This document shows, piece after piece, positions 8,370-18,150 of a stretch of DNA of 64,000 nt. The stretch comes from Brevundimonas basaltis. GTDB lineage: Bacteria; Pseudomonadota; Alphaproteobacteria; Caulobacterales; Caulobacteraceae. The notes beneath the pieces are model-generated. The model made no database searches and was not told where the DNA came from. It saw nothing but the letters and a program-made list of their open reading frames with translations. Numbering within the stretch: the stretch's first letter is position 1; the number at the start of each line of letters is the position of its first letter. The translations under genes and the position numbers were made by a program. The stretch lies in the NCBI RefSeq assembly GCF_014202075.1, contig NZ_JACHFZ010000002.1, positions 558,001 through 622,000 of the forward strand, written 5' to 3'.

Positions 8370-9761
8370 TCACAGCACCCGCACGCTCGGCCCCGCGGGG
8401 GAGCGTCCGGGAATCAGGTCCGTCACCGCCCACACCAGCGCATCGGCCCGGTCCGGCGAGCCCGCGCCGGCGTCCTCGCCGCCCAGCTCCAGCAGTTCGG
8501 CCTCCAGCGCCTCCAGCCCCGCCGCATGCGCCACCCGGCCCTGTTCGTACAGCGCCGCGACCGGCTCGGCCCGCGCGACCTTGCCCAGCGAGGCGTGCAC
8601 CCGCCGGATCGCCCCGCCCCAGCCCGAGGCGCGCAGCACCGCCTCGGCCATGGCCCCGCCGTTGTTGGCCTCGACCACCAGCCGCGCGGCGCCGAACTCC
8701 TCCGCCGCCGCCCGCGCCCGCGCCGCCCAGGCCTCGGGCGACAGCCCCCGCGCCGTCCGGTCGGCCAGCACCCTCAGCCGCCCCTGACGCCGCCCCACGA
8801 CCACGATCCCGCAGGCGTCCCGCGGCCGCCCGGACAGCGTCCCCGCCGGCGGATCGACCGCCACGACGACTATCTCCCAGGGTCCTGTCACCGGGTTGGC
8901 CAGAGCGGCCTCCATATCCGGGCTCAAGTAGCCCGAAGGGCGGTAGCCCCCACCAAGAATGCGAGCGCGGACAAGGTCCGCGTTCGTGAACAAGGCCCCC
9001 TCGGCCTCCAGCAGCTGTCCTTCCAGCTCCTGCGCCGCGCGCCTTGTGCCGCCGTACAGGTCCTGCATCGCCGCCAGAAACCCCGGCGCGAGGTTCCCCG
9101 CATTGGCGCGCGTCGGCGCATCGGTCCGCGCGCAGCCCGCCTCGGCCAGCACCCCCCGGATCAGCCGCCCCGGCCGGGGCGTCGTGGTCAGAACAAGGCG
9201 TGGCGAAGCCCAGGCCGCGTCGGGTCGGGAGGTCCCGAAGGGCCGACGACCGCGGCCCACTAAAGACGCGCTCGCCTCCACCGGCCCCGAAAGCCTGAGC
9301 CCCAGCCTGAGCATCGCCAGCGCTTCCCCGCCCCGCGCCCAAGCGCACACCTCGTCCCCCCAGGCGGCGTGGAACTGCGGCCCCCTCAGCCGCTCCGGCT
9401 CCCCGGCCGAGAACAGCAGCCCGACCGCCCCGCCCGGAAACCGCACCCGCCTCAGCGACGGCTCATACGCCGCCCCCGTCCGGTACGGCAGGTTCAGCAC
9501 CCCCGACGGCCCCTCCACCATCACCGTGCGCGCGTCGTGCAGCGTCGGCCCCACCAGGGCGATCCGCCCCCCGTCCCCCAGCCGCGCCGCCGTCTCCCAC
9601 GCCCATTCCGCCCCCGCCCGCGTCTTCCCCGCTCCGCGCCCGCCCAGAAACACCCAAGTCCGCCAGTCCCCGTCGGGCGCCCGCTGTCCGTCATGCGCCG
9701 TCTTCCGCCACATCGCCTCGCCCAGCACCTCCGGCGTCACCCACTCCAGAGCCCCCGCCAT
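8370..9761 (-). CDS. Terminase large subunit, gene-transfer-agent type
   Basis: This 463-residue protein is a DNA-packaging motor. The N-terminal ATPase has DGDWRTWVFLGGRGAGKTRA (Walker A about 40-47), then RIALVGPTLHDARTVMVEG and LVLTTTPRP. The C-terminal RNase H-like nuclease has VVVAVDPPAG, LVVEANNGG and a late acidic residue in DRADALVWAV. The wording matches alphaproteobacterial GTA large terminases more closely than tailed-phage ones. The ATG at 9761 overlaps the stop of the preceding gene (TGATG), and that start gives the expected N-terminus; the open frame further upstream is shadow. Portal, protease and capsid genes, which normally follow, are absent: the next gene is the unrelated kaiC-like one. 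Confidence 0.88.
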   Translation of the reverse strand: MAGALEWVTPEVLGEAMWRKTAHDGQRAPDGDWRTWVFLGGRGAGKTRAGAEWAWETAARLGDGGRIALVGPTLHDARTVMVEGPSGVLNLPYRTGAAYEPSLRRVRFPGGAVGLLFSAGEPERLRGPQFHAAWGDEVCAWARGGEALAMLRLGLRLSGPVEASASLVGRGRRPFGTSRPDAAWASPRLVLTTTPRPGRLIRGVLAEAGCARTDAPTRANAGNLAPGFLAAMQDLYGGTRRAAQELEGQLLEAEGALFTNADLVRARILGGGYRPSGYLSPDMEAALANPVTGPWEIVVVAVDPPAGTLSGRPRDACGIVVVGRRQGRLRVLADRTARGLSPEAWAARARAAAEEFGAARLVVEANNGGAMAEAVLRASGWGGAIRRVHASLGKVARAEPVAALYEQGRVAHAAGLEALEAELLELGGEDAGAGSPDRADALVWAVTDLIPGRSPAGPSVRVL

Positions 9762-10267
9762 CAGTCCGCCCCCGCCTCCCGCCGCAAAAAGTCCAGCGCC
9801 GCCCGCGCCCCTCTCAGGGTCCCGTCCGGGTCCCCGCGCTCGCCCGCCCCCACGGTCCCGCGCGCCAGCCGCTCCAGCGTCCCGGCCAGCCGCGCATAGG
9901 TGTAGGATCGCGTCGGCTGCGCATCCCTCAGCATGGCGATGGCGGTGGTCGCCGCCGCCCGCGCCGCCTCGCCCAGCGACGCCCCCTCGGCCAGCGCCCG
10001 CACCGGCGCGTCCGCCTCGCACCCCCGGGCCTCGCGCACCGCGTCCCGCACCTCCGCCTCATCCAGCGCACAGGCCTCCGTCACCTGGTCCCGCCTCAGA
10101 CAGCCGTGCTCGCTGACGTGCGTATAGATGGTCCGCTCCGTCCCCCCGAACCGCGCCGCCAGCGCTTTGGCCGTCGCCCCCGCGACATACATCGCCCGGA
10201 TCTCGGCCCACTCGCTCTCCGGCCGCCGCCGATACGGCCGCCGCTCCATCCCCGTCGTCCCCGCCAT
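9761..10267 (-). CDS. Putative terminase small subunit / helix-turn-helix DNA-binding protein
   Basis: The 168-residue protein begins with a basic stretch (MERRPYRRRP) followed by a helix-turn-helix pattern (EIRAMYVAGATAKALAARFG, then TERTIYTHVSEHGC). The rest is alanine-rich helix, fitting oligomerisation. Position immediately before the large terminase, with overlapping stop and start codons, suggests the small terminase that selects DNA for packaging; a general regulator is also possible. An in-frame ATG six codons in (10249) could be the true start. Small terminases diverge quickly, so the assignment rests mainly on context. Confidence 0.6.
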   Translation of the reverse strand: MAGTTGMERRPYRRRPESEWAEIRAMYVAGATAKALAARFGGTERTIYTHVSEHGCLRRDQVTEACALDEAEVRDAVREARGCEADAPVRALAEGASLGEAARAAATTAIAMLRDAQPTRSYTYARLAGTLERLARGTVGAGERGDPDGTLRGARAALDFLRREAGAD

Positions 10268-10425
10268 CGCGGTCTCTCCCTGCCGGCTTCATCCAGCCGC
10301 AGAGTCTGCCCCCGCCGCGTCATGGGGCGGGAAGATCGATTCTAGTTTCGCCCAACCCCCGGATTTCCCACGGTTCCCCGCGCTGAACCCGACTATAATT
10401 CCCGGAATAGCCAGCACAGCGTCAC

Positions 10426-10453
10426 AGGACAGGTGCGCGGCCAAACCTGTCCT
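10426..10453. repeat. Perfect 9-bp inverted repeat upstream of the terminase genes
   Basis: AGGACAGGT, a 10-nt spacer, then ACCTGTCCT form a perfect hairpin or dyad between the small gene at 10546 and the terminase pair. No T-tract follows on the minus strand, so an operator or RNA processing hairpin fits better than an intrinsic terminator. A TATAAT string lies nearby at about 10393 on the plus strand without a convincing -35. Confidence 0.4.
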
Positions 10454-10545
10454 TCTCCCCACCGGGGGTGGAGGAGGGTCGCATGCGATCCGACGACGGG
10501 TGGCCCGGAGGGCCGGATGAGGGGGCTGTCACCCCCGCACCGGTC

Positions 10546-10842
10546 TTAGGCCGAAGACCCCTCCAGCACCCCCACCACCGCCCCGAACAGCGCCTGCGCC
10601 GCCCGGTCGTCCAGCGCCTCGACCTCGACCCCCGCCGTCATCCGCTCCAGCCGCCGCACCACGTCGCCGCAGTCCGCCCGCGCCCCCGGCGCCGTCTCCA
10701 GCACCCATTCGGCGATGGCGGCGATGCTGCCCAGCGTCTCCTGGTCCGTCATCCGCCCGCCCTCCAGCCCCGCCACCGCCGCGATCTCCCCGATCTCGCG
10801 CAGGGCCCGGCGGCAGGTGTGGGGGTCGCGGGGGCTGGTCAT
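10546..10842 (-). CDS. Hypothetical protein (98 aa) upstream of the terminase pair
   Basis: The 98-residue frame has balanced composition (MTSPRDPHTCRRALREIGEI near the start, then IAAIAEWVLETAPGARADC), predicting an all-helical soluble protein. The other minus-strand frame across the same bases is Arg/Gly-rich and looks like shadow. It lies on the same strand as the terminase genes, 278 nt ahead of them, so it may belong to the same transfer-agent remnant. I recognise no family. Confidence 0.5.
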   Translation of the reverse strand: MTSPRDPHTCRRALREIGEIAAVAGLEGGRMTDQETLGSIAAIAEWVLETAPGARADCGDVVRRLERMTAGVEVEALDDRAAQALFGAVVGVLEGSSA

Positions 10843-11009
10843 GGCCGCCCAACGTGCGGCGGGGGCGGGGGTTCACGCATCTCAGGATTCGGGATTTCTG
10901 GCAGCAGCGTGCGAAAATCGCCCAACCAGCGCTCGCTGTCGGCGGCGGGAACCGTTAACCTCACCCTAGGGGTCGGCGGCCGATGGTGCGCCGACTATTC
11001 GGGTTTCGC

Positions 11010-12032
11010 ATGGCCACTGCTCGACAAATCGTTGCGCTATTGAACAGCCATGTTCAGGGCGAGGAGGAACAGTTCCTCTCGATTGCCCTTCAGGTGGCGG
11101 CTGCGGAATCACGCCGCGGCCGCAAGGAAGTTGCCGACGAACTAAAGCGCCTCGTTGATACAGCGCGCGATCGTCGCCGTTCAGCGTCTCCCGCGGTCGT
11201 TCCGGGAGGCGAGGTCAGCATTCCGATCACTCGCCCGCGGGGTGAACTCCAGAACCTGCTGACTAACACCTATCCACGGACCCGATTGGACGATGTCGTT
11301 TTGCGTCCCGATCTCAAGGACCGATTGAGTCGGGTTTTATTGCAGCAGCGCCGTCGAGACCGCCTGCGTGCTCACGATCAGACTCCTAACGCCCGTTTGC
11401 TGTTTGTTGGGCCGCCCGGAGCCGGCAAGACCATGACGGCATCGGCCTTGGCTGGTGAACTCAGGCTGCCGCTGTTCACCATCCGACTGGACACCTTGAT
11501 CACCCGTTTCATGGGCGAGACCGCCGCCAAGCTTCGCTTGGTGTTCGATCAAGTTGCAAGCGTTCGGGGTGTCTATCTGTTCGACGAGTTCGATGCCATC
11601 GGAGGGCACCGCACGGCAGGCAACGACGTCGGGGAAATGCGGCGGGTCCTCAACTCTTTTCTCCAGTTTCTCGAAGAGACGAACAGCACCGACAGTTTGG
11701 TTGTCTGCGCTACCAATCATCCGGAACTCCTCGACCGCGCTTTGTTTCGGCGGTTCGATGATGCGTTGGAGTATGGCCTGCCTGACGACGCCGCTGTGCG
11801 GGCGGTGCTTGCGGCACGCCTTGGCCGCTTCAAGGGTGCCCGAATGGCTTGGTCGAAGATCGTTGAGGCGGCCCACGGTTTGAGCCAAGCCGACTTGGTC
11901 CGTGCTGCGGATGAAGTGATCAAGGGCGCCATTCTGGACGATCAAAAGGCAGTTTCTACCGAAAGCCTGCTTGCAGCCCTCACTGAGCGCCGAATGGTCC
12001 GCGAAACGTTGGCGTCATTCACTGAAAAGTAG
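11010..12032 (+). CDS. ietA: AAA+ ATPase, IetA-type (partner of subtilisin-like protease)
   Basis: The 340-residue ATPase has an N-terminal helical region (MATARQIVALLNSHVQG, then QFLSIALQVAAAESRRG) typical of ATPases paired with S8 proteases. The single AAA+ core has Walker A GPPGAGKT at 134-141, Walker B YLFDEFDAI at 189-197, sensor-1 Asn in ATNHPE (236) and arginine fingers in LFRRFD. In the Agrobacterium pTiC58 ietAS system the ATPase acts as antitoxin to the protease and stabilises the plasmid; related pairs are reported as antiphage defence. The start at 11010 is chosen from the family N-terminus; ATG at 10983 is a 9-codon extension. Codon use shows more A and T in third positions than the flanking genes, a sign of transfer. 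Confidence 0.82.
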   Translation: MATARQIVALLNSHVQGEEEQFLSIALQVAAAESRRGRKEVADELKRLVDTARDRRRSASPAVVPGGEVSIPITRPRGELQNLLTNTYPRTRLDDVVLRPDLKDRLSRVLLQQRRRDRLRAHDQTPNARLLFVGPPGAGKTMTASALAGELRLPLFTIRLDTLITRFMGETAAKLRLVFDQVASVRGVYLFDEFDAIGGHRTAGNDVGEMRRVLNSFLQFLEETNSTDSLVVCATNHPELLDRALFRRFDDALEYGLPDDAAVRAVLAARLGRFKGARMAWSKIVEAAHGLSQADLVRAADEVIKGAILDDQKAVSTESLLAALTERRMVRETLASFTEK

Positions 12033-12086
12033 CGGTGCCGATAATCGGAACTCGACAGCGGCCCAGTTCGTGCATGAATTCGTCGC

Positions 12087-14606
12087 ATGGCCGATTCGCA
12101 GCCCACTCGCCACAACCTCAAGCATGTGCGCATCGACCCTAGGCGGGTCGTGGGCGCCTACAGCCCGCCCTCCCGCGATCTTAGCGACGCAATTGTAGCG
12201 CGTGACCACAAAACGCATGGCCCGAAGCTAAGTCAGGCCCTGACAGAGGCCTTCATGACCGGCCGGGCCGGGTTCGTTCATCGTGACGAACAGATCGCGG
12301 CCGGTCGGCCCGGCATCTATGTCGAGGTCGAATCGCGCGCAAAAGACAGTTTGCCCGACCTTTCTTGGTCACGTCAGGACATTCGAATTGGCGCGGTGAG
12401 GACGACCGACAGCGGCTCGGAGGTCGGGGCTGTGTTCGTGCCGCTGGCAAATACCAGCTTCCTTCTCGACAAGGTCTCGGAATACGGCAGCGAACCCAAA
12501 GGGAAGAAGCCAAGCCATCAAGCGAAGATGGACCCGTTGGAGAACATCCGTCCGGCCAACCTCGCTAGTCTGTGGACTGACCAGCGCCCACTTCCAAGCG
12601 TGGACGAGACACTCTGGTGGGAATGTTGGTGCTGGAAGGATCGGGTCCATAACCTCATCGCGGCAGCGCGGGGCCTGAACCTGCGCGTCAGCGAGCGGCG
12701 GCTGACGTTCCCTGAGTACGTGGTGATTCCGGTCTACGCCTCTCGTCCCCAGATCCAGCGCCTGCTGCAGAACTGCGACGCCGTGGAAGAACTTCGGCGT
12801 GCGGAGGACTCACCGCACGTGTTCAACACGGTATTTCGCCGGGAACAGTCTGCTTGGGCTGACGATCTCGTGGCTAGGATCGTCCCTCCCGCAGCGGATG
12901 CGCCAGCCGTCTGCATTTTGGACGGTGGTGTGGCCTACGACCATCCATTGCTCGCCGTTGGTCTGAGCCTCACTGACTGCCACACGATAGACGAGGCGTG
13001 GCTGGTCGATGATCATCATCGGGACGGCCATGGGACCGGTATGGCGGGCACTGCTCTCTACGGCGATCTGACCTATCCGCTTGCCAGCACAGGGCCGGTC
13101 GAACTGTTGCACGGCTTGGAATCTGTGAAGTTTCTGGAGCCGCCGTCAGCCGTTCGTGCCGAACCGAGCAACTATGGGGCCATCACCCAGGCGGCAATCG
13201 CCCTGCCGGAGATCGCTGCGCCCGTCAGAGCGCGGGTCTACTGCATGGCGGTGACAAATGAGGACGTCTCGGGCGAGCGTCCGACGAGTTGGAGCGCGGC
13301 GCTGGATCAAATTTGTGCCGGCGTCATGCCCGGTGATGACCTACCGGGAGCGCGGCGACGCCTGTTCGTGGTGTCGGCGGGCAACATCCAAGACAGTGCC
13401 GATCCCGATGACATTTCGGATCCTGACGAGTTTCCGATCGAGGACCCTGCTCAAGCTTGGAATGCGCTTTCGATCGGTGGTTTCACCGACAAGGTCGATA
13501 TCCGTGACAATGGCTATGACGGGTGGTCGGGTGCCGCTGTAGTAGGCGACGTGAGCCCCTTCAGCCGCAACTCCGTGGACTGGCTTCACTCGATCACGCC
13601 GATAAAGCCTGAGGTAGTGTTCGAAGCTGGAAACAGGGCTATCAATGCGTCCGGAAGCGAAATTGTCGCTGGCTTGGACTCCTTGTCGCTCCTCACAACT
13701 GCACGGCAGTTCGACCAGCTACCCTTGACCACTATTTGGGCGACGAGTCCTGCGACTGCCCAAGGGGCAAGCTTCGCCGCTTCCATTATGGCCGAACATC
13801 CTGACCTTTGGCCCGAAACTGTTCGGGCTCTGATCGTGCACAGTGCTCAGTGGACCCCACGGATGCTGGAGCGGCTGAAGGCCTGCAAAGGCAGGAAGCG
13901 TGACTGCATCACAGAGGCTCGGCAGTTCGGCTATGGTGTCCCACAGCTCGACCGCGCCCTGTCCTCTGCCCGCAACGATGTCGCCCTTATCGCCCAAGGC
14001 GAACTCACGCCGTTCAAGCGGGTTAGGAAACTGGGGGATGACGGTAAGCCGGTCTTGGCCGCCCCCTCCCTGAACGAGGCCCACTACTACGACCTACCTT
14101 GGCCGAAAGCCGCTCTAGAGGCGCTGGCGGATAAGAAGGTTCAGCTTAAGGTGGTTCTATCCTACTTCATTGAGCCCAGCCTAGGCGATTTGGCTCCCGT
14201 CACGCCTTCCCGCTATCAGTCATTTGGCCTTAGGTTTGATCTCAAACGAGCCACGGAATCCAACCGTGACTTCATCCGGAGATTCAACGAGAGCGAACGG
14301 GTCAAGGGGGAAGTCCGGCCAAAGGCAGACTCGGACAATCGCTGGCGTTTTGGGAGCCAGAGCATCTCGGCTGGTTCCCTGCATTGCGATGTCTGGGAGG
14401 GTCCGGGCGCAGAACTGGCAGCCCGGAATGTTGTCGCCGTATATCCGATTGCGGGCTGGTGGAAGAATCGGACTTCGCTCAAGCAATGGGACCGAAAGGC
14501 CCGCTACGCGCTGATCGTCTCAATCACGACTGACGATGCAACCGTGGACCTCCATACTGAGATTGAGATTGCCAACACAACGCCGATCCAGCTGCGTGTT
14601 GGCTAG
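12087..14606 (+). CDS. ietS: Subtilisin-like (S8) serine protease, IetS-type
   Basis: The 839-residue protein has a long N-terminal domain (1-270), then an S8 peptidase core. The catalytic Asp is in CILDGGVAYDHP (Asp279), the His in DGHGTGMAG (His315), and the Ser in QGASFAASI (Ser562), where the usual GTSxA is replaced by GASFA. A beta-rich C-terminal region follows to 839. There is no signal peptide, so it should act in the cytoplasm, as expected of a toxin or defence protease controlled by its ATPase neighbour. It starts 54 nt after the ATPase stop, consistent with an operon. Base composition again differs from surrounding genes. The pair matches IetAS; other S8/AAA defence pairs remain possible. 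Confidence 0.83.
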   Translation: MADSQPTRHNLKHVRIDPRRVVGAYSPPSRDLSDAIVARDHKTHGPKLSQALTEAFMTGRAGFVHRDEQIAAGRPGIYVEVESRAKDSLPDLSWSRQDIRIGAVRTTDSGSEVGAVFVPLANTSFLLDKVSEYGSEPKGKKPSHQAKMDPLENIRPANLASLWTDQRPLPSVDETLWWECWCWKDRVHNLIAAARGLNLRVSERRLTFPEYVVIPVYASRPQIQRLLQNCDAVEELRRAEDSPHVFNTVFRREQSAWADDLVARIVPPAADAPAVCILDGGVAYDHPLLAVGLSLTDCHTIDEAWLVDDHHRDGHGTGMAGTALYGDLTYPLASTGPVELLHGLESVKFLEPPSAVRAEPSNYGAITQAAIALPEIAAPVRARVYCMAVTNEDVSGERPTSWSAALDQICAGVMPGDDLPGARRRLFVVSAGNIQDSADPDDISDPDEFPIEDPAQAWNALSIGGFTDKVDIRDNGYDGWSGAAVVGDVSPFSRNSVDWLHSITPIKPEVVFEAGNRAINASGSEIVAGLDSLSLLTTARQFDQLPLTTIWATSPATAQGASFAASIMAEHPDLWPETVRALIVHSAQWTPRMLERLKACKGRKRDCITEARQFGYGVPQLDRALSSARNDVALIAQGELTPFKRVRKLGDDGKPVLAAPSLNEAHYYDLPWPKAALEALADKKVQLKVVLSYFIEPSLGDLAPVTPSRYQSFGLRFDLKRATESNRDFIRRFNESERVKGEVRPKADSDNRWRFGSQSISAGSLHCDVWEGPGAELAARNVVAVYPIAGWWKNRTSLKQWDRKARYALIVSITTDDATVDLHTEIEIANTTPIQLRVG

Positions 14607-14676
14607 CTTTTGCGGCATCCGCTTCCCGTGGGACTAGAGTTCGGAAAGCCTCCGACCAGCTAGTCAGCGGTTGGCG

Positions 14677-14709
14677 AAAAAAAGGGCGGGCCCGTCGCCG
14701 GACCCGCCC
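14677..14709 (-). terminator. Intrinsic terminator of the groESL operon
   Basis: On the minus strand GGGCGGGTCCGG, a short loop, and CGGGCCCGCCC are followed by seven T residues (the A-run at 14677-14683). It lies about 70 nt beyond the groEL stop and also separates groESL from the ietS end that converges on it. Confidence 0.85.
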
Positions 14710-14715
14710 TCTTCC

Positions 14716-14739
14716 GTCCCGGCTCAGGGCCGGGATGAC
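14716..14739. repeat. Short intergenic palindrome (GTCCCGGC...GCCGGGATGAC)
   Basis: TCCCGGC and GCCGGGA flank a 5-nt loop next to the groESL terminator, ending in GATGAC. It resembles the pair of GTCATCCTCGGG palindromes at 47180-47317 and the extragenic palindromes common in alphaproteobacteria. Confidence 0.5.
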
Positions 14740-14779
14740 AACATGTCCCGGAGCGGGCTTTCGCCCGCCCCGGTCTGGA

Positions 14780-16444
<1,665 letters not shown>

Positions 16445-16488
16445 CTAATTCTATGTTTCTGAGGAAAAAGTCGTGGAAACGCCGGTGC

Positions 16489-16776
16489 TTACGAAAGCAC
16501 GCCCAGCACATCCGACTCCTTCATGATAATCAGGTCTTCGCCTTCCAGCTTGACCTCCGTGCCCGACCATTTGCCGAACAGGATGCGGTCGCCGGTCTTG
16601 AGCTCGAGGGCGTTGACCTTGCCGGTCTCGTCACGGGCGCCGGGGCCGACGGCGACGACTTCGCCTTCCTGGGGCTTTTCCTTGGCGGTGTCGGGGATGA
16701 TGATCCCGCCCTTGGTCTTGGATTCCTCTTCCACGCGCTTCACGAGCACGCGGTCGCCGAGCGGACGAAACGCCAT
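16489..16776 (-). CDS. groS: Co-chaperonin GroES (Hsp10)
   Basis: This 95-residue protein has the family opening [20 protein letters not shown], the mobile loop containing [14 protein letters not shown] and the barrel motif [14 protein letters not shown]. It caps GroEL to close the folding cage. It leads the operon; a CIRCE-like operator lies 48-74 nt upstream of its start, so repression by HrcA is expected along with heat-shock sigma control. Confidence 0.99.
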   Translation of the reverse strand: MAFRPLGDRVLVKRVEEESKTKGGIIIPDTAKEKPQEGEVVAVGPGARDETGKVNALELKTGDRILFGKWSGTEVKLEGEDLIIMKESDVLGVLS

Positions 16777-16823
16777 CTTCAGTGTCTCCCAAATCAGTTT
16801 CGATTGAGCGCCCGGTCGCGGCT

Positions 16824-16850
16824 TTGGCAGCCGCTGCCCCCGAGTGCTAA
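16824..16850 (-). promoter_or_regulatory. CIRCE operator (one arm degenerate) for HrcA control of groESL
   Basis: The plus strand reads TTGGCAGCC, 9 nt, GAGTGCTAA. The consensus is TTAGCACTC-N9-GAGTGCTAA: the right arm is exact and the left arm matches 6 of 9. Placement just upstream of groES agrees with HrcA repression known in Caulobacter and many bacteria. Confidence 0.75.
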
Positions 16851-16861
16851 CGCGAGCGGCA

Positions 16862-16889
16862 GTTAGGCCCGGCCCCGGTCAGCGTCAAG
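16862..16889 (-). promoter_or_regulatory. Candidate heat-shock promoter of groESL
   Basis: On the minus strand CTTGAC (16884-16889) is followed after 14 nt by GGCCTAAC. The -35 resembles the sigma-32 CTTGAA element; the -10 is a weak match to CCCCATNT. Location directly upstream of the CIRCE element is the main support. Confidence 0.35.
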
Positions 16890-17029
16890 GACCGGGGGCG
16901 GAATTTTGGCGCCGCCGGCTGCCCGATGAACGCGGGATGAACCGGCGACCCCCGGCCTGTTCAGGCGCAATGGTCCATACAGGGCTCCTCACCGGCGCAC
17001 CTCGCGCGACCACCGGGAAAGGACCGACC

Positions 17030-17467
17030 ATGAAGACGCTTGTTAAATACGCCGCCCCCTCCGCCGTGGTCGGCGCCCTGGCCCTGACGCTGGCCGCCGC
17101 GACGCCCGCCGACGCCCAGAGCCGCTACCGCGACCGCGACCGCGGCAACGACCGCACCGAGGAGGTGCTGATCGGCGCCGCCGTCGGCGCCCTGGCCGGC
17201 GCCCTGATCGGCGGCGGCGACGGGGCCTATATCGCCGGCGGGGCCGTGGCCGGCGCCGCGCTCGGGGCCAGTGCGGGCAATCGCGACGACTGCGGCTACT
17301 ACCGCGGCGGGCGCTGCTACCGGAACCAGGGTCACTGGGAACGCGAGCACGGCATCAACAGCCGCGACTACGATTCCCGCTACCGCTACGAGCGCCGGGA
17401 CGACCGCCGCGACCGCCGTGACGAGCGCCGCTATGACCGCGACTACCGCTACGACCGTCGCTGGTAG
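17030..17467 (+). CDS. Secreted glycine-zipper protein with Arg/Tyr/Asp-rich tail (145 aa)
   Basis: The signal peptide (residues 1-30, ending PADAQ) is followed by a glycine-zipper segment (about 45-85: LIGAAVGALAGALIGGG, then AGGAVAGAALGASAG) that can pack in or on a membrane. A cysteine pair lies in DDCGYYRGGRCYRNQGHWE, and the C-terminal 40 residues are mostly Arg, Asp and Tyr. ATG at 17030 is chosen because AAAGGA lies upstream and the signal peptide starts there. Such proteins are common in Caulobacterales envelopes; exact role unknown. An intrinsic terminator follows. Confidence 0.8.
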   Translation: MKTLVKYAAPSAVVGALALTLAAATPADAQSRYRDRDRGNDRTEEVLIGAAVGALAGALIGGGDGAYIAGGAVAGAALGASAGNRDDCGYYRGGRCYRNQGHWEREHGINSRDYDSRYRYERRDDRRDRRDERRYDRDYRYDRRW

Positions 17468-17522
17468 AACAGCTCCCTTATCCCCGGCCGCGTGAGTACT
17501 GGCCGGGTTGGGCGAGAAAGGC

Positions 17523-17550
17523 GGGCCCCGGAAACGGGGTCCGTCTTTTT
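17523..17550 (+). terminator. Intrinsic terminator after the glycine-zipper gene
   Basis: GGGCCCCG-GAAA-CGGGGTCC followed by GTCTTTTT, about 55 nt after the stop at 17467. Stem of eight pairs including one G-T, with a GNRA-type loop. Confidence 0.8.
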
Positions 17551-17609
17551 CATGCCTGGGGGGCGGGCGGCGGGGCGGTTCGGGTCGAGGGCCGGCGCGC
17601 CCGCCCGTC

Positions 17610-18056
17610 TCAACCCGGCATCAGCCGGTTGGCCTTGCTGACGATGAAGGCCGTCGACCAGCCGATCAGAATGAAGCCGATCAACGCCTCCAGGGCGCCG
17701 ATCAGCCGCCAGTCCGAGGGAAAATAATCGGCCGTCCGGCCCAGGGTCGCGTAGGCCGAGGCGGAGTAATACAGCGCCTCCTCCACCGTCTGCATGGCGT
17801 TGATCAGCAGGTAAAAGCCGGCGAAGATCCCGATCTCGACCGTGTGCAGAACCAGCAGCAGCAGTCCCATCCCCGACATCAGCGAGATGCTCTTCAGGCT
17901 GAAGCTCATCTCCTTCAGATGCTCCGTGCGCAGGTCGAGGACTTTCGAAATCCCGGTCAGCCCCAGGGCGTGGACGACCGTCATCACCAGCATCATGCCG
18001 CCGGCGGCGCCGAGTTGCTTGCCCAGGGTAACGGTCTGAACGCCCTCTTCAACCAT
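17610..18056 (-). CDS. Small two-TM ion-channel-like membrane protein (148 aa)
   Basis: Starting at ATG 18056 (MVEEGVQTVTLGKQLGAAGG), the protein has a hydrophobic N-terminal segment, a central membrane segment (GMGLLLLVLHTVEIGIFAGF) and a C-terminal one (LIGALEALIGFILIGWSTAF). Between the last two is a re-entrant-looking stretch, YYSASAYATLGRTADYF, placed like a potassium-channel pore loop but with TLGRTAD in place of the classical TVGYGD filter. It resembles the two-TM ion channel family in alphaproteobacteria; selectivity cannot be assigned. An upstream in-frame start at 18125 adds a non-hydrophobic leader and seems less likely. Confidence 0.65.
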   Translation of the reverse strand: MVEEGVQTVTLGKQLGAAGGMMLVMTVVHALGLTGISKVLDLRTEHLKEMSFSLKSISLMSGMGLLLLVLHTVEIGIFAGFYLLINAMQTVEEALYYSASAYATLGRTADYFPSDWRLIGALEALIGFILIGWSTAFIVSKANRLMPG

Positions 18057-18150
18057 CGCGGACAAATGCCATGGGGAGTCAATCGTTCCCGGACTCCCAT
18101 GGTCGGGAAGCCGGCGTCCCGACACCAGCCGAGCGGTCGGGCCGCGCGGC

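Noticed and set aside
12940..13060. Secreted subtilisin
   Set aside because: The S8 protein has no signal peptide and is paired with a cytoplasmic ATPase, so an intracellular role is more likely.
8370..14606. Prophage
   Set aside because: Terminase genes are present but there is no integrase, portal, capsid, tail or lysis gene.
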